The notes beneath the pieces are model-generated. The model saw only the letters and a list, made by a program, of their open reading frames with translations. It was not told the DNA's origin and searched no databases. Positions 9,067-18,107 of a stretch of DNA of 64,000 nucleotides are shown piece after piece. Origin of the DNA: Acinetobacter modestus (GTDB taxonomy: Bacteria; Pseudomonadota; Gammaproteobacteria; Pseudomonadales; Moraxellaceae); the NCBI RefSeq assembly GCF_014636095.1, contig NZ_BMDV01000005.1, forward strand, positions 62,001-126,000, given 5' to 3'. The translations under genes and the position numbers were made by a program. Position 1 is the stretch's first letter, and every line of letters starts with the position of its first letter.

Positions 9067-10569
9067 TTAACCTACGGACTGGCGAAGACTTGAGGGAGCG
9101 CCCCGTTTTAATTGTTGTATTAAATCGTAAAGATGATGAATATTTAAACTTACTTTAGCACGAGTACAGGCAACATAAAGTAGTCTTAATTCCTCATCTG
9201 TAATTTTATGTTCTAGGCCATTTATTTTAAATTGGTAATCATCTTCAATATGCACACGATTCCATTCCAAGCCTTTGGCTTTGTGTGCAGTTGAAATGAC
9301 ATAATCTGCTTGCTCAATCGGCGTGATTTTGGCAAGTGCTTTCTTGAGTGGCTCAGTACCATGATCATCAACCAGTTTAACTAAGGGCTTAATATCACTA
9401 CCATCATTGGTTTCGCAATATTCATGTACATCATGCCAAGAGTTGAACCAAGCCAATTCGGGTACATCGGTGATCCGTTTGCCTTGTTTAAGTAAACTGG
9501 CAGCATCCACAAAACGACTGAGTTTCTGATGATCAGCTTGTAGGCTGACTTTGTCACCATGCACTAAACCAGAAAGTAGTAGTTCCATTGCACGCGCATT
9601 GGTACGACACAAAATTGCATCGCGCATTTTGGTATGGGGTTTATTCACCACACTTGATTTAACATTTGGATTGCCCAATAGTGGAACAGTTTCGTTTAAT
9701 GCGCCAAGCAGACTATTGGCAACATCAGCAATCGCATCACCAAAACGGAATGAAGTCGTTAAGCGACTTTCATGTAAAGGCATCTGTTGCATTGCATTGA
9801 CTGCACCACGCCACGCATAAATCTGCTGATGTGCATCACCGACATAAATCACTTGTGTGCTTTTTTGACGTAGTAAAATACCCAACATGAGTGGGTCAGC
9901 ATCTTGTGCTTCATCAAACAGAACATAATCTGTTGGAATATTAGGTTCTGATAATGCCCAAAGTTTGAGGTAAATATCGTGACCAATCCCTGCTTGATGG
10001 TTTTGATCAATTGACTCTAACCAACGGCGTTCAACAGCTGGATATAAGTGTTGTTGTAACGATTCAATATCATCTTGGTGCAACCAGCTTGGCGCTTGAA
10101 TATGGCGAGGGGCAGGATATTGTGAGCTGGTCGAGCAGAAATAGCTGACAGCATTGGCAACCAAACTCGCAAGACGACTTGGCATCAGTACATATTTTTC
10201 ATAACGTCCGCCCATGAGCCGACGAAGTGTGATTGGTTCTAAACGATATTCTTTAGCGATAAAACTTGGGCTTAAGCGAGGTAGTCGTAATTTATCAGTC
10301 ACGCCACGCGGTACGCTACGAAAGGCAAGAGAGTGAAAGGTACGACAATTTACATTGCCGTGAAATTTACTCTGTGCTTCAGATGCAATCGCTTTGTTAA
10401 AAGCCAAATACATACCACGCCGTTCGGGCATGGCGTCACTGATCATTTGTAAAGTTGTCGTTTTACCTGTGCCTGCATAGGCAATCACTTTAAAGGACTG
10501 ACCTAAACGAGCGTTATCTATTGCAATCGCTTGCTCATAGGTAGCTTTGGGTTTCTCGATATTCGACAC
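9067..10569 (-). CDS. UvrD/Rep superfamily 1A helicase, FBH1-like
   Basis: A compact 500-residue 3'-5' DNA helicase. All core motifs are present in order: motif I AYAGTGKTTT near residue 31, motif II LFDEAQDADP near 220, motif III VGDAHQQIYAWRG near 246, motif V STAHKAKGLEW near 427 and motif VI LRLLYVACTRAK near 467. The sequence style, with LAFNKA after motif I, is that of the FBH1-like group rather than full-size UvrD; long 1B/2B insertions are missing. It starts with GTG, nine bases after the hisIE stop, and is followed 24 bp later by the ATPase gene. A role in removing recombinase filaments or in repair is inferred from the family. Confidence 0.88.
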   Translation of the reverse strand: MSNIEKPKATYEQAIAIDNARLGQSFKVIAYAGTGKTTTLQMISDAMPERRGMYLAFNKAIASEAQSKFHGNVNCRTFHSLAFRSVPRGVTDKLRLPRLSPSFIAKEYRLEPITLRRLMGGRYEKYVLMPSRLASLVANAVSYFCSTSSQYPAPRHIQAPSWLHQDDIESLQQHLYPAVERRWLESIDQNHQAGIGHDIYLKLWALSEPNIPTDYVLFDEAQDADPLMLGILLRQKSTQVIYVGDAHQQIYAWRGAVNAMQQMPLHESRLTTSFRFGDAIADVANSLLGALNETVPLLGNPNVKSSVVNKPHTKMRDAILCRTNARAMELLLSGLVHGDKVSLQADHQKLSRFVDAASLLKQGKRITDVPELAWFNSWHDVHEYCETNDGSDIKPLVKLVDDHGTEPLKKALAKITPIEQADYVISTAHKAKGLEWNRVHIEDDYQFKINGLEHKITDEELRLLYVACTRAKVSLNIHHLYDLIQQLKRGAPSSLRQSVG

Positions 10570-10578
10570 AGGCGAGGT

Positions 10579-11346
10579 TTACGCTTCTTGACTACGATTG
10601 GCTTTTTCAACCAAGCCAGATAGACCTTGGCGACGAGCAAGTTCATCAAGGACTTCTTGTGGATCAAGGTCGAAGTAGCCGAGCATTACAATACTATGAA
10701 ACCATAAATCTGCAACTTCATAAATCAGATCATGCTTATTTTCTAAAGAAGCATGTGCTGCATAATCTTTGGCTGCAATAATACTTTCGACGCTTTCTTC
10801 GCCGACTTTTTCTAAAATTTTATTGATGCCTTTTTTGTATAGGCTGGCAACATAAGAACTATCTGCTTCAGCTTTTTTGCGTTCTTGCATCAAACGACCT
10901 AAGTGACTGAGTACGTCAACTTGTTCAGCCTGAGTATGATCGTGTGCTTCGACTTTCGCAGATGCACCGTAAATTGTAGTCGGATCTTTCAGTTGAGCAT
11001 CAACAATTTCCCAGCCTTGTGGCGTGAGTTTACGATAAAAACAAGACTCCCGACCTGTATGGCAAGCAATTCCACCATGCTGTTCAATTTGCAGAATAAT
11101 CACATCGGCATCGCAATCCAAACGAATTTCATGCACTGTTTGGAAGTGCCCTGATTCTTCGCCTTTGTGCCACAATTTTTGACGTGAACGTGAGTAATAC
11201 ACGGCTTGATTTTTTTCAGCCGTGACTTGTAATGCATCACGATTCATCCATGCAACCATTAACACTCGACCAGTTTGATGATGTTGTGCAATGGCAGGAA
11301 CAAGACCATTGGAATCAAATTTAACTTCATCTAACCAGTTTGACAT
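10579..11346 (-). CDS. hisIE: Bifunctional phosphoribosyl-AMP cyclohydrolase / phosphoribosyl-ATP pyrophosphatase
   Basis: A 255-residue fusion catalysing steps 2 and 3 of histidine biosynthesis in the cytoplasm. The N-terminal HisI half has [27 protein letters not shown] and the metal-binding DCDAD and [10 protein letters not shown] segments. The C-terminal HisE half, from about residue 140, has the MazG-like helices with [14 protein letters not shown] and EVADLWFHS. The start MSNWLDEV matches the family; an ATG five codons upstream is also open. No other his gene is adjacent. The downstream helicase and ATPase genes follow so closely that they may be read from the same transcript. Confidence 0.95.
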   Translation of the reverse strand: MSNWLDEVKFDSNGLVPAIAQHHQTGRVLMVAWMNRDALQVTAEKNQAVYYSRSRQKLWHKGEESGHFQTVHEIRLDCDADVIILQIEQHGGIACHTGRESCFYRKLTPQGWEIVDAQLKDPTTIYGASAKVEAHDHTQAEQVDVLSHLGRLMQERKKAEADSSYVASLYKKGINKILEKVGEESVESIIAAKDYAAHASLENKHDLIYEVADLWFHSIVMLGYFDLDPQEVLDELARRQGLSGLVEKANRSQEA

Positions 11347-11428
11347 GAGTGAAAAATCCATTGAGTGGAAAGCCGTTAGTGTAGCGGTTGTGACTTGGGT
11401 TGGCTATGCTTGTTGAGGAAAAAATGAT

Positions 11429-11851
11429 TTAGGTGCTGGGTTGGATAGATGATCCCATTAATTCACTATTTTTTGTACGTAGGAATATCAGTACAAACAT
11501 AATGATAGATGCGGATGAACTTGCATAGTCAGCAATAAACCAGTGGTTAATTATATAATAGACACCTGATAAGCAAGCCCAAATAATCAGCATTCTAATC
11601 AAGTATCTTTGATGGATAAAAAGTAGTAGAAAGAGTGGGATTAGGTTAAATAGGATCATCCACCAAAAACCTGAACTTTCAATCATACGCCCAACAGTAG
11701 ATTGAGGGTGTGTATACCAAAAAGGAAATGCGTACTTCTTATCAAAAAAGCTTAAGATATCGAATAAGCTCGGTAACAAAAACAGCGCAATATAAAGAAT
11801 GACGCTAGACTTTTTCTGCCGATACAAAGCCCATAGAAAACTATATTTCAT
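11429..11851 (-). CDS. Hypothetical four-helix membrane protein
   Basis: A 140-residue hydrophobic protein I do not recognise. It starts with a basic cytoplasmic segment (RQKK) and has about four predicted membrane segments, beginning near residues 17, 64, 84 and 113. It ends in a short polar tail. It stands between hisIE and a VOC protein on the same strand, with gaps of about 80 and 35 bp. It looks like an accessory gene with AT-rich codon use; no function can be proposed. Confidence 0.65.
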   Translation of the reverse strand: MKYSFLWALYRQKKSSVILYIALFLLPSLFDILSFFDKKYAFPFWYTHPQSTVGRMIESSGFWWMILFNLIPLFLLLFIHQRYLIRMLIIWACLSGVYYIINHWFIADYASSSASIIMFVLIFLRTKNSELMGSSIQPST

Positions 11852-11886
11852 GTCTAACCTTATTTTTATTGATGAATTTTAATTTT

Positions 11887-12270
11887 TTAAGTGTTGAGAT
11901 AATTCGAAATTTCAATCAAGTTCTGATCTGGATCACGAAGATAAACTGAGACAATTATATCAACAGCACCTGTTCTCTGTATTGGCCCTTCAACAATCTT
12001 AATATTAAGCTGTTGTAGATTAATTACCTCTTCTAATGGCGTTTCTGCAATAAAACATAAATCAGCAGAACCTGCTGTCGGGCGAAGTGCTTTAGGTTCA
12101 AACTCTTTTCCAACTTGATGCAAATGGATTTTTTGATGACCAAATTGCAGTGCTTTGCGGTTTTCACCAAAAGTAATCACTTCAAAATTCAGGGCAGATT
12201 GATAAAACTGACAACTGATTTCAATATCAGCGACTGTCAAAACCAAATGATCTAAATGACTTATTTTCAT
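11887..12270 (-). CDS. VOC family (glyoxalase/dioxygenase-like) protein
   Basis: A 127-residue protein with a single vicinal-oxygen-chelate module. The N-terminal SHLDHLVLTVADIEISCQFY carries the first metal-site histidine and the C-terminal YLRDPDQNLIEISNY the glutamate; the middle LQFGHQKIHLHQ supplies another histidine. Such proteins are single-site metalloenzymes (lyases, dioxygenases or resistance proteins), and the substrate cannot be read from the sequence. It follows the flavin monooxygenase gene by 26 bp, so a joint catabolic or detoxifying role is possible. Confidence 0.85.
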   Translation of the reverse strand: MKISHLDHLVLTVADIEISCQFYQSALNFEVITFGENRKALQFGHQKIHLHQVGKEFEPKALRPTAGSADLCFIAETPLEEVINLQQLNIKIVEGPIQRTGAVDIIVSVYLRDPDQNLIEISNYLNT

Positions 12271-12296
12271 TTTTAATTCAAATCCTATTTTTGCGC

Positions 12297-13613
12297 TTAA
12301 TCATATTCAGGTAGTGATTGATTGTTTTGAATCAAGACATTTTGATTGTGTTGGTATGTCGCAATCTGTTGATAGCTCATTTGTTCGAACATGCCCGTTT
12401 TTAAGCCTGAAATGGTAATCGCCATTTCTTTACGGAAATAGGGGATTTGATACATCCACGGAAAAGTAAGATCACGTATGCTACCCGCCCACCAATGATC
12501 AGATTGATAAAGTGGGGTCAGTAAACGACTAAGGAACTGATAGAATTGAGTCGAGGAGCCACGCTGTTGGTGATAGTGTTGCCATAATATCGACCAGTCA
12601 ATTTGCTGATTTTTCTGAGTAGCTTGTAATGATTGGGAAAAAGCCCACGCATCTAAAAGCGCCATATTCGCACCTTGTCCCAATTGTGGACTCATGGCAT
12701 GTGCAGCATCACCAATCACACCGATTCGACCTTGTCCAAATTTTGACATGACCACATCACGATATTGTGCCGAGAGCCATTGTGGTTGATTTTGTTCATC
12801 CAATAAAAGCTGTTTAAGCCATTCTGCGACTTCGGGCCAACGCTTAGAAATTTGCTGTAACCAATCCTGTTTTGATTCGTCAGTTTTTAAGAATGATTGC
12901 AGTTGCGAAGTCGGCAAACTCCAAAATACACTGGAAAGCCTTTGCTGAGGAGCAGTTGGGATAGCACCTGTTGGCAGAACGCCCATCATGATTTTAGAGC
13001 GATCATAAAACTGGTGTAGGATCTCAGGATTTAAATTTAAGCATTCAGGCACGATTGTCCATGCAGCTCCCCACGGATAAGCTTGATCAACCTTGACCCA
13101 AGCTTTGGGGCGGAGTTGACTGCGCGTACCATTGGCAATCAATACCGCATCGAAACAATCATCAAAGTTATGTTGTTGGTGAGTGCCAAATAATCGAATT
13201 TCATTCGGCTGTTCTTCAATTTTCTCAATGTTATGACTCATTCGCCAAGTGACATGACTTGCATATTCCGCCAATTTTTCAGTTAAGACATGACATAAGG
13301 TCGCACGATGAATACCAAGACCATAAAGGTTATTGCCAGCCTGATGATAGTGGCTATTCACCAAGAGACGTTTATTGGGAAGTTGCCCTTCTAAACCTGT
13401 GACTTTCGCACCGAGTTTTAACGCCTGATCGAGTACGCCTAAATGTTCAAAAACAGCCAAACCCGCAGGTTGTAGCAATAAGCCAGCACCAACAGGAGAT
13501 AGTCTGTCAACTTGTTCAAAAATCGTAACGTGATGACCTTCTCGCGCAAGAAGAATCGCTGTTGCAAGTCCTGCTGTACCTGTACCAATAATGGCAAAGT
13601 GTGGAGTTTTCAT
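12297..13613 (-). CDS. FAD-dependent monooxygenase (PHBH/salicylate hydroxylase family)
   Basis: A 438-residue class A flavoprotein monooxygenase. The N-terminal Rossmann motif AIIGTGTAGLATAILLAREG binds FAD. The central segment ANGTRSQLRP corresponds to the family DG motif with the aspartate changed to Asn. GVIGDAAHAMSPQLGQGANM near residue 300 is the GD motif for the FAD ribityl chain. Substrate is unknown; relatives hydroxylate aromatic compounds or act in ubiquinone synthesis. It stands just before ubiB on the same strand, but a terminator separates them. Its partner may be the VOC gene immediately downstream. Confidence 0.88.
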   Translation of the reverse strand: MKTPHFAIIGTGTAGLATAILLAREGHHVTIFEQVDRLSPVGAGLLLQPAGLAVFEHLGVLDQALKLGAKVTGLEGQLPNKRLLVNSHYHQAGNNLYGLGIHRATLCHVLTEKLAEYASHVTWRMSHNIEKIEEQPNEIRLFGTHQQHNFDDCFDAVLIANGTRSQLRPKAWVKVDQAYPWGAAWTIVPECLNLNPEILHQFYDRSKIMMGVLPTGAIPTAPQQRLSSVFWSLPTSQLQSFLKTDESKQDWLQQISKRWPEVAEWLKQLLLDEQNQPQWLSAQYRDVVMSKFGQGRIGVIGDAAHAMSPQLGQGANMALLDAWAFSQSLQATQKNQQIDWSILWQHYHQQRGSSTQFYQFLSRLLTPLYQSDHWWAGSIRDLTFPWMYQIPYFRKEMAITISGLKTGMFEQMSYQQIATYQHNQNVLIQNNQSLPEYD

Positions 13614-13701
13614 TATTTATTCTTTTTTAAGGATCTATAAATTTGTTGAGTTATGATCTTAATTGAAACTAAACGATTTTTGAAAAGAAATCTTAACCAT
13701 A

Positions 13702-13731
13702 AAAAATCCCTTGTCAGAGCAAGGGATTTTT
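13702..13731 (-). terminator. Terminator after ubiB
   Basis: Arms AAAATCCCTTG and CAAGGGATTTT pair perfectly around six bases, with T runs on either strand. It ends the ubiE-ubiJ-ubiB transcript on the minus strand. Confidence 0.9.
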
Positions 13732-13735
13732 GAAC

Positions 13736-15355
13736 TTATTTCATAATTCGCCAAACTGCAATCAGTGCACTCAATACGATTAAAATGATGGAGACAAACC
13801 AAGGACTAATAATCGCAATGGTGAGCATAATCAGCATGGTGCTACCAAACATCCAACTACGGCGTTGCTGTTGTTGCATTTGTAAACGCATTTGCTGAAT
13901 TTCACGGAGTTGCTTATCTTGCCAAGCAGATTGATTTTTCAAACCATTCAAGCTATCAATCAGTAAGCTTGGGATATCTTGAGCACCTAATAATAGATCC
14001 GGGATTTGTTGTCCAAGTTCTTTGATATTTTTGACCGGATTCATATTGGCTTTGACCCATTCGGTCAAAATCGGTTTAGCCAGCTTCCAAATATCGAGTT
14101 GTGGGTAAAGATCAGTACCTAAACCTTCAACGTGTACCAATGTTTTGAGTAATAGCATTAATTGCGGCGGAATTTCCAAATGGAAACGACGAGCAATATC
14201 CATCACCTGAATCAAAATTCCTGCGAAATCCAATTGATCCATTGGTTTTGATACCATTGGGCCAACGGTACGGCGCATCTCACGTGACAAGGCATCTTGA
14301 TCTGTGCCCGGTGGAATCCAACCTGCTTGATGTACGATCTGAATCAGTTGCATAAAGTTGCTATTCATTACTGCAAGCAACATACGGGCAACTGTCATCT
14401 GGTCATGTTTGGACAGTTCACCCATGATGGCGCAATCTAGAGCAATAAAGCGCGGATTACTTGGGTTAATGGTTTCAACAAACACATTACCGGGATGCAT
14501 GTCGGCATGGAAAAAGTTGTCTCGAAATACTTGGGTAAAGAAGATGGTTAAACCTTTTTCAGCCAAGTCCGCACGATCCATACCCAAACGATCAAAGGTT
14601 GCGATATCTGAAATAGGCACACCCGTGATGCGTTCAGCTACCATCACATCTTTACTGTCCATATAGACTTCAGGCACGTACATCATGCTTGAGCCCGTAA
14701 AATAATGACGCATTCGGCGGGTATTGTCCGCTTCTAGACTCAGATCAAGCTCATTCAAGATAATTTGACGATAGTCTTGAATGATTTCAGTCAGATGTAA
14801 GGCGCGAGCAGCCTCTAAACGATTTTCAAGCCAATCACCCAGCCAAGCTAAGATTTCAAAATCTTGCAGAATTTGATTACGAATATCAGGGCGAGTGACT
14901 TTCACCACCACTTCACGACCATCATGCAGAGCCGCAGTGTGAACTTGTGCAATCGATGCCGCAGCGAGGGGTTGCTCATCAAAGCGAGAGAATAGAGTGG
15001 ATACGTCTGCTTTGAGCGATTCTTGGATGCGTTGTTTGGCCAATTGGGTGTCATACGGTTTGACACGGTCTTGTAACAACACTAATTGTGATAATACTTC
15101 TGGTGGAATCAAGTCACGACGTGTAGACAGTAATTGTCCCAACTTAATCGCTAACGGACCCATATCCTCTAAAGCTTCTTTAAGCTTGAGTGGATTTTTT
15201 TTCTCTCGACTTGACCATGCCGCAGGATGGGTTTTGATAATATTTAGGGCATGGCGGGCTTTAACTGGTAATTCTTCCGCAGGGAACAAGGTGTCAAGGC
15301 GATAATGTGCTGCAATACGCCAGAGTTCGAGTAACCGTGTAACATGCGGAATCAT
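13736..15355 (-). CDS. ubiB: Ubiquinone biosynthesis protein UbiB (ABC1/ADCK family atypical kinase)
   Basis: A 539-residue membrane-associated protein of the usual length. UbiB belongs to the UbiB/COQ8 protein-kinase-like family and uses ATPase activity to support assembly or extraction of quinone intermediates. The KxGQ motif (LAIKLGQLLSTRRDL) near residue 72, the Ala-rich loop PLAAASIAQVH near 128 and the metal/ATP segment FHADMHPGNVFV near 288 are all visible. Two C-terminal hydrophobic helices (from about residue 496) anchor it to the inner membrane. It is the last gene of the ubiE-ubiJ-ubiB cluster, 12 bp after ubiJ. Confidence 0.96.
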   Translation of the reverse strand: MIPHVTRLLELWRIAAHYRLDTLFPAEELPVKARHALNIIKTHPAAWSSREKKNPLKLKEALEDMGPLAIKLGQLLSTRRDLIPPEVLSQLVLLQDRVKPYDTQLAKQRIQESLKADVSTLFSRFDEQPLAAASIAQVHTAALHDGREVVVKVTRPDIRNQILQDFEILAWLGDWLENRLEAARALHLTEIIQDYRQIILNELDLSLEADNTRRMRHYFTGSSMMYVPEVYMDSKDVMVAERITGVPISDIATFDRLGMDRADLAEKGLTIFFTQVFRDNFFHADMHPGNVFVETINPSNPRFIALDCAIMGELSKHDQMTVARMLLAVMNSNFMQLIQIVHQAGWIPPGTDQDALSREMRRTVGPMVSKPMDQLDFAGILIQVMDIARRFHLEIPPQLMLLLKTLVHVEGLGTDLYPQLDIWKLAKPILTEWVKANMNPVKNIKELGQQIPDLLLGAQDIPSLLIDSLNGLKNQSAWQDKQLREIQQMRLQMQQQQRRSWMFGSTMLIMLTIAIISPWFVSIILIVLSALIAVWRIMK

Positions 15356-15367
15356 ATAAAATCTTAC

Positions 15368-16048
15368 CTAGTCTTGTGAGGAATGTTTTGCTGAATTAAA
15401 TGAAGTGTTTAACTGTTGCAACTTTGCTTCTAAACGATCTAATTCTTGATTGAGTTGACGTGTCTCGCGATGAAGATCATCCATTTGCCAACGTGGTGCA
15501 AATAAACCACTATCTTCTTTTAAAGTATCTTCAATAAAGAACAAATGGCTTTGTAATGAACGCTTGAGTTGTTTGGGTGCAAGTTGAATCTTACCCAATT
15601 CATGTGCCAGTTGCGGACCAATCCAAGGCGATAAATGCGCAGCGAGATCAGGCTCTGCTTGCTGCATAATTCTTTGAATATCTTGTAATAGATGGTAATC
15701 GCCTTGTAGGGGAATATTACCAATCTGATCCATATCACTCAGCAATAATTTAATTAACTCAACAACATTTTCAACTTGTAATGTCGCAGTTGCATCGGTG
15801 ATTTTGTATTGAGGATCAAATGGACGCTGTTCAAAAATAGAAGACTTTTGACTATGTCCCGTTACGGTGGGCTCTAGACGAACTTTATTTTCATCAAAAA
15901 AAACATCAACTGAGAGTTGTGGGCTATCAATCACGACACGTAATAATTGCCCTTGCAGTTGATTGATTTGAATACGAGTGATCGCATCCAAATCAATCAC
16001 ATGATGAATGATACGTTCGACTGCACCGAGTGCTAAAATCGACCACAT
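15368..16048 (-). CDS. ubiJ: Ubiquinone biosynthesis accessory factor UbiJ (SCP2 domain)
   Basis: A 226-residue protein with an N-terminal SCP2-type lipid-binding domain (about residues 15-115) and a C-terminal helical part ending in a heptad-like coiled coil (LDRLEAKLQQLN). UbiJ organises the soluble Ubi complex with UbiK and binds isoprenoid intermediates. Its place between ubiE and ubiB is conserved in gammaproteobacteria and supports the call, since the protein sequence itself diverges strongly. Start at 16048 is ten bases after the ubiE stop. Confidence 0.9.
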   Translation of the reverse strand: MWSILALGAVERIIHHVIDLDAITRIQINQLQGQLLRVVIDSPQLSVDVFFDENKVRLEPTVTGHSQKSSIFEQRPFDPQYKITDATATLQVENVVELIKLLLSDMDQIGNIPLQGDYHLLQDIQRIMQQAEPDLAAHLSPWIGPQLAHELGKIQLAPKQLKRSLQSHLFFIEDTLKEDSGLFAPRWQMDDLHRETRQLNQELDRLEAKLQQLNTSFNSAKHSSQD

Positions 16049-16058
16049 ATCTTAAGCC

Positions 16059-17000
16059 TTAAAGTTTGAATCCGCGGTGAACTGCAACAATACCACCAGT
16101 GAGGTTATGGTAGTCACAGCTTTGGAAGCCTGCATTTTCCATCATGCCTTTGAGGGTACGTTGGTCTGGATGCATACGAATAGATTCTGCAAGATACTTG
16201 TAACTTTCAGAGTCATTTGCAACGAGTTTACCCATGATTGGTAATGCAGTGAATGAATAAAGATCGTAAAGCTTAGAGAATGGTTCGAACACCGGTTTAG
16301 AGAATTCGAGAACCAATAAACGACCACCTGGTTTAAGTACGCGATACATCGCTTGTAGTGCGGCATCTTTATCCGTCACGTTACGTAAACCAAAACTGAT
16401 GGTCACTAAATCAAAACTGTTATCGGCAAAGGGTTCTAAAGTTTCAGCATTGGCAAGTACGAAATCAACGTTAGTACAGCCAGCATCAATCAGACGATCA
16501 CGACCCACATTCAACATTGATTCATTAATATCTGAAAGAACCACATGACCTTGTGGACCGACTTCACGGCTAAATACTTTTGCTAAGTCACCTGTACCAC
16601 CAGCAATATCAAGTACATGTTGACCACGGCGAACACCTGACATATTAATCGCAAAACGTTTCCAAATACGATGGATACCGAATGACATCAGGTCATTCAT
16701 AATGTCGTATTTACTTGCAACCGAATGAAAAACTTCAGCAACTTTTTGTGCCTTATCATCACTGCTTACAGTTTGATAGCCAAAGTGAGTGGTTGCTCCA
16801 ACATTTCCTGTATTGGCACCACGTGGTAAATTATATTTTGGTACTGATGTATTCGGTGTTGATGTTGAACCTTGTTGTAACGATTGCTGTTGACCTTGAG
16901 GTGCTCCTTGAGGAAGTGGAGAACTGAGGAAAGGACTGACTTTGTCTGAACTTGGGTTTTGCTCAACTTCTGGGGTAGGCTGTTGGTTTTCGTTAGACAT
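16059..17000 (-). CDS. ubiE: Ubiquinone/menaquinone C-methyltransferase UbiE
   Basis: A 313-residue SAM-dependent methyltransferase that C-methylates the demethoxy-quinone ring. The catalytic domain starts near residue 68 with TTHFGYQTV and contains [14 protein letters not shown], the SAM motif [31 protein letters not shown] and the C-terminal [14 protein letters not shown], all intact. Compared with about 250 residues in E. coli, it carries an N-terminal tail of some 65 residues rich in Gln, Pro, Ser and Asn with no predicted structure. AGGAGAAAACA before the ATG gives a good ribosome site, so the tail is probably translated. It heads the ubiE-ubiJ-ubiB operon. Confidence 0.95.
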   Translation of the reverse strand: MSNENQQPTPEVEQNPSSDKVSPFLSSPLPQGAPQGQQQSLQQGSTSTPNTSVPKYNLPRGANTGNVGATTHFGYQTVSSDDKAQKVAEVFHSVASKYDIMNDLMSFGIHRIWKRFAINMSGVRRGQHVLDIAGGTGDLAKVFSREVGPQGHVVLSDINESMLNVGRDRLIDAGCTNVDFVLANAETLEPFADNSFDLVTISFGLRNVTDKDAALQAMYRVLKPGGRLLVLEFSKPVFEPFSKLYDLYSFTALPIMGKLVANDSESYKYLAESIRMHPDQRTLKGMMENAGFQSCDYHNLTGGIVAVHRGFKL

Positions 17001-17156
17001 TGTTTTCTCCTAAACTTTCGCTCTAGCGGCACGAATCAGCAAGCATGATGACAGATTTTGTATTTTTTTACAGGGTTTAGCATATCATTGTTATGAATAA
17101 TATACAGAAAGTCACACGCTCAAAAGCATTTTTAATTTTTGTTTTGGAATTCAATA

Positions 17157-17180
17157 ATCCCTCCTAACACGAAGAGGGAT
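17157..17180 (-). terminator. Weak hairpin after the 17196-17903 gene
   Basis: ATCCCTC and GAGGGAT pair around ten bases, followed on the minus strand by an AT-rich but not T-rich stretch. A weak terminator at best. Confidence 0.35.
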
Positions 17181-17195
17181 GGCTATCAATTCAAT

Positions 17196-17903
17196 TTAGT
17201 CACGAAATGGGTTTGGGTGACCAGCGTGGACTTTTTCGATGATTTCACGTTCTTTTGCCGTAAATGTTTTGATAAACGTTGCAGCAGATTTCATTGGTTT
17301 CATTGCAGCAAAACCTTCTTGGATAAACTCGTACATACGTTCAAATTGATATTTGGTTGCAATGCCTTTACACATTTTAAAAGCTGCATACATCATCGTA
17401 GAGCGCATATACTTATCTAATGTGAGACCAAGCTCGTCAAGTAATTGTAATTGTTCATAACGTACATCGCCTTGATCGAGTTTGACTAAGGTCTGGCGCA
17501 TGATTTCATCAGTTAATGGTGTTTCTAAAGGATAATCTTTGAGTAGTTGTTCTGCGACTTGTTCATCGAGTTGAGTGGCAAGTACAGCAAGACTGACCGA
17601 TTTTGTTCCTGTTTTAATTGCATTTTCAGGGAGTAAGCTTTCTGCTTTATGTGCATATTTCAACAGGCGTTCGATTTGCTGTGCAATTGCATCAAAATCA
17701 GGACCACCGTACAAGCGATTGAGAAAATACTGTGCCATCAGTTGATTTTCAGGCAGAGCAAAAAATTCTTTATGGGTTTCTGCGATGCGTGCTTTCATCC
17801 ACGCTTGTACTTCATGCAGACGTTGCTTAAGTGCTGGATTTTGGTGGTAATTCAGAGTTTGGTATTGTAATAAAAGATGATCAAATGCTGCGAGTTTTGA
17901 CAT
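17196..17903 (-). CDS. Conserved hypothetical protein (possibly the 'FFLEELY motif' family)
   Basis: A 235-residue soluble, largely helical protein without signal peptide or membrane segment. The stretch AQYFLNRLYGGPDFDAIAQQ resembles the core of a proteobacterial family named for an FFLEELY motif; I offer this with limited confidence. The C-terminal half is Lys/Met-rich and ends HPNPFRD. ATG at 17903 (MSKLAAFDHLLLQYQTL) is preferred over an in-frame ATG 20 codons upstream, because the added residues are hydrophobic and would place the start almost at the divergent pap promoter. No function is known to me. Confidence 0.75.
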   Translation of the reverse strand: MSKLAAFDHLLLQYQTLNYHQNPALKQRLHEVQAWMKARIAETHKEFFALPENQLMAQYFLNRLYGGPDFDAIAQQIERLLKYAHKAESLLPENAIKTGTKSVSLAVLATQLDEQVAEQLLKDYPLETPLTDEIMRQTLVKLDQGDVRYEQLQLLDELGLTLDKYMRSTMMYAAFKMCKGIATKYQFERMYEFIQEGFAAMKPMKSAATFIKTFTAKEREIIEKVHAGHPNPFRD

Positions 17904-18044
17904 ATTCGAACTCAAAGAAAATAAAACAAGAAAATCATAGGCTGCATCATAACGAAGAACCATGACAGCTTAAACCCTAAATGTCTAACAATCGGTCAGT
18001 ATGTTTATACACTGATTTTACTCTACAGAAACTGTACAAGGGTT

Positions 18045-18075
18045 TTGCATTCAGTGAAATAGATTTCACTATACT
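18045..18075 (+). promoter_or_regulatory. pap promoter with internal palindromic operator
   Basis: TTGCAT (-35, 18045-18050) and TATACT (-10, 18070-18075) are spaced 19 bp. Between them AGTGAAAT-AG-ATTTCACT (18053-18070) is a perfect 8-bp inverted repeat touching the -10, the geometry of a repressor site. The long spacer could alternatively mean an activator that distorts DNA. Binding protein unknown. Confidence 0.55.
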
Positions 18076-18107
18076 TATTCTTAATAATGAGTCATTTAGA
18101 GCAGAAC

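Noticed and set aside
7660..10569. Gabija defence system
   Set aside because: The helicase fits GajB size, but the ATPase has no TOPRIM nuclease domain and its ATPase motifs are degenerate; only the architecture is reminiscent.
13089..13148. Loss of function of the monooxygenase (DG motif reads NG)
   Set aside because: The FAD motifs at both ends are intact and Asn at this place occurs in divergent family members; not enough to call it inactive.
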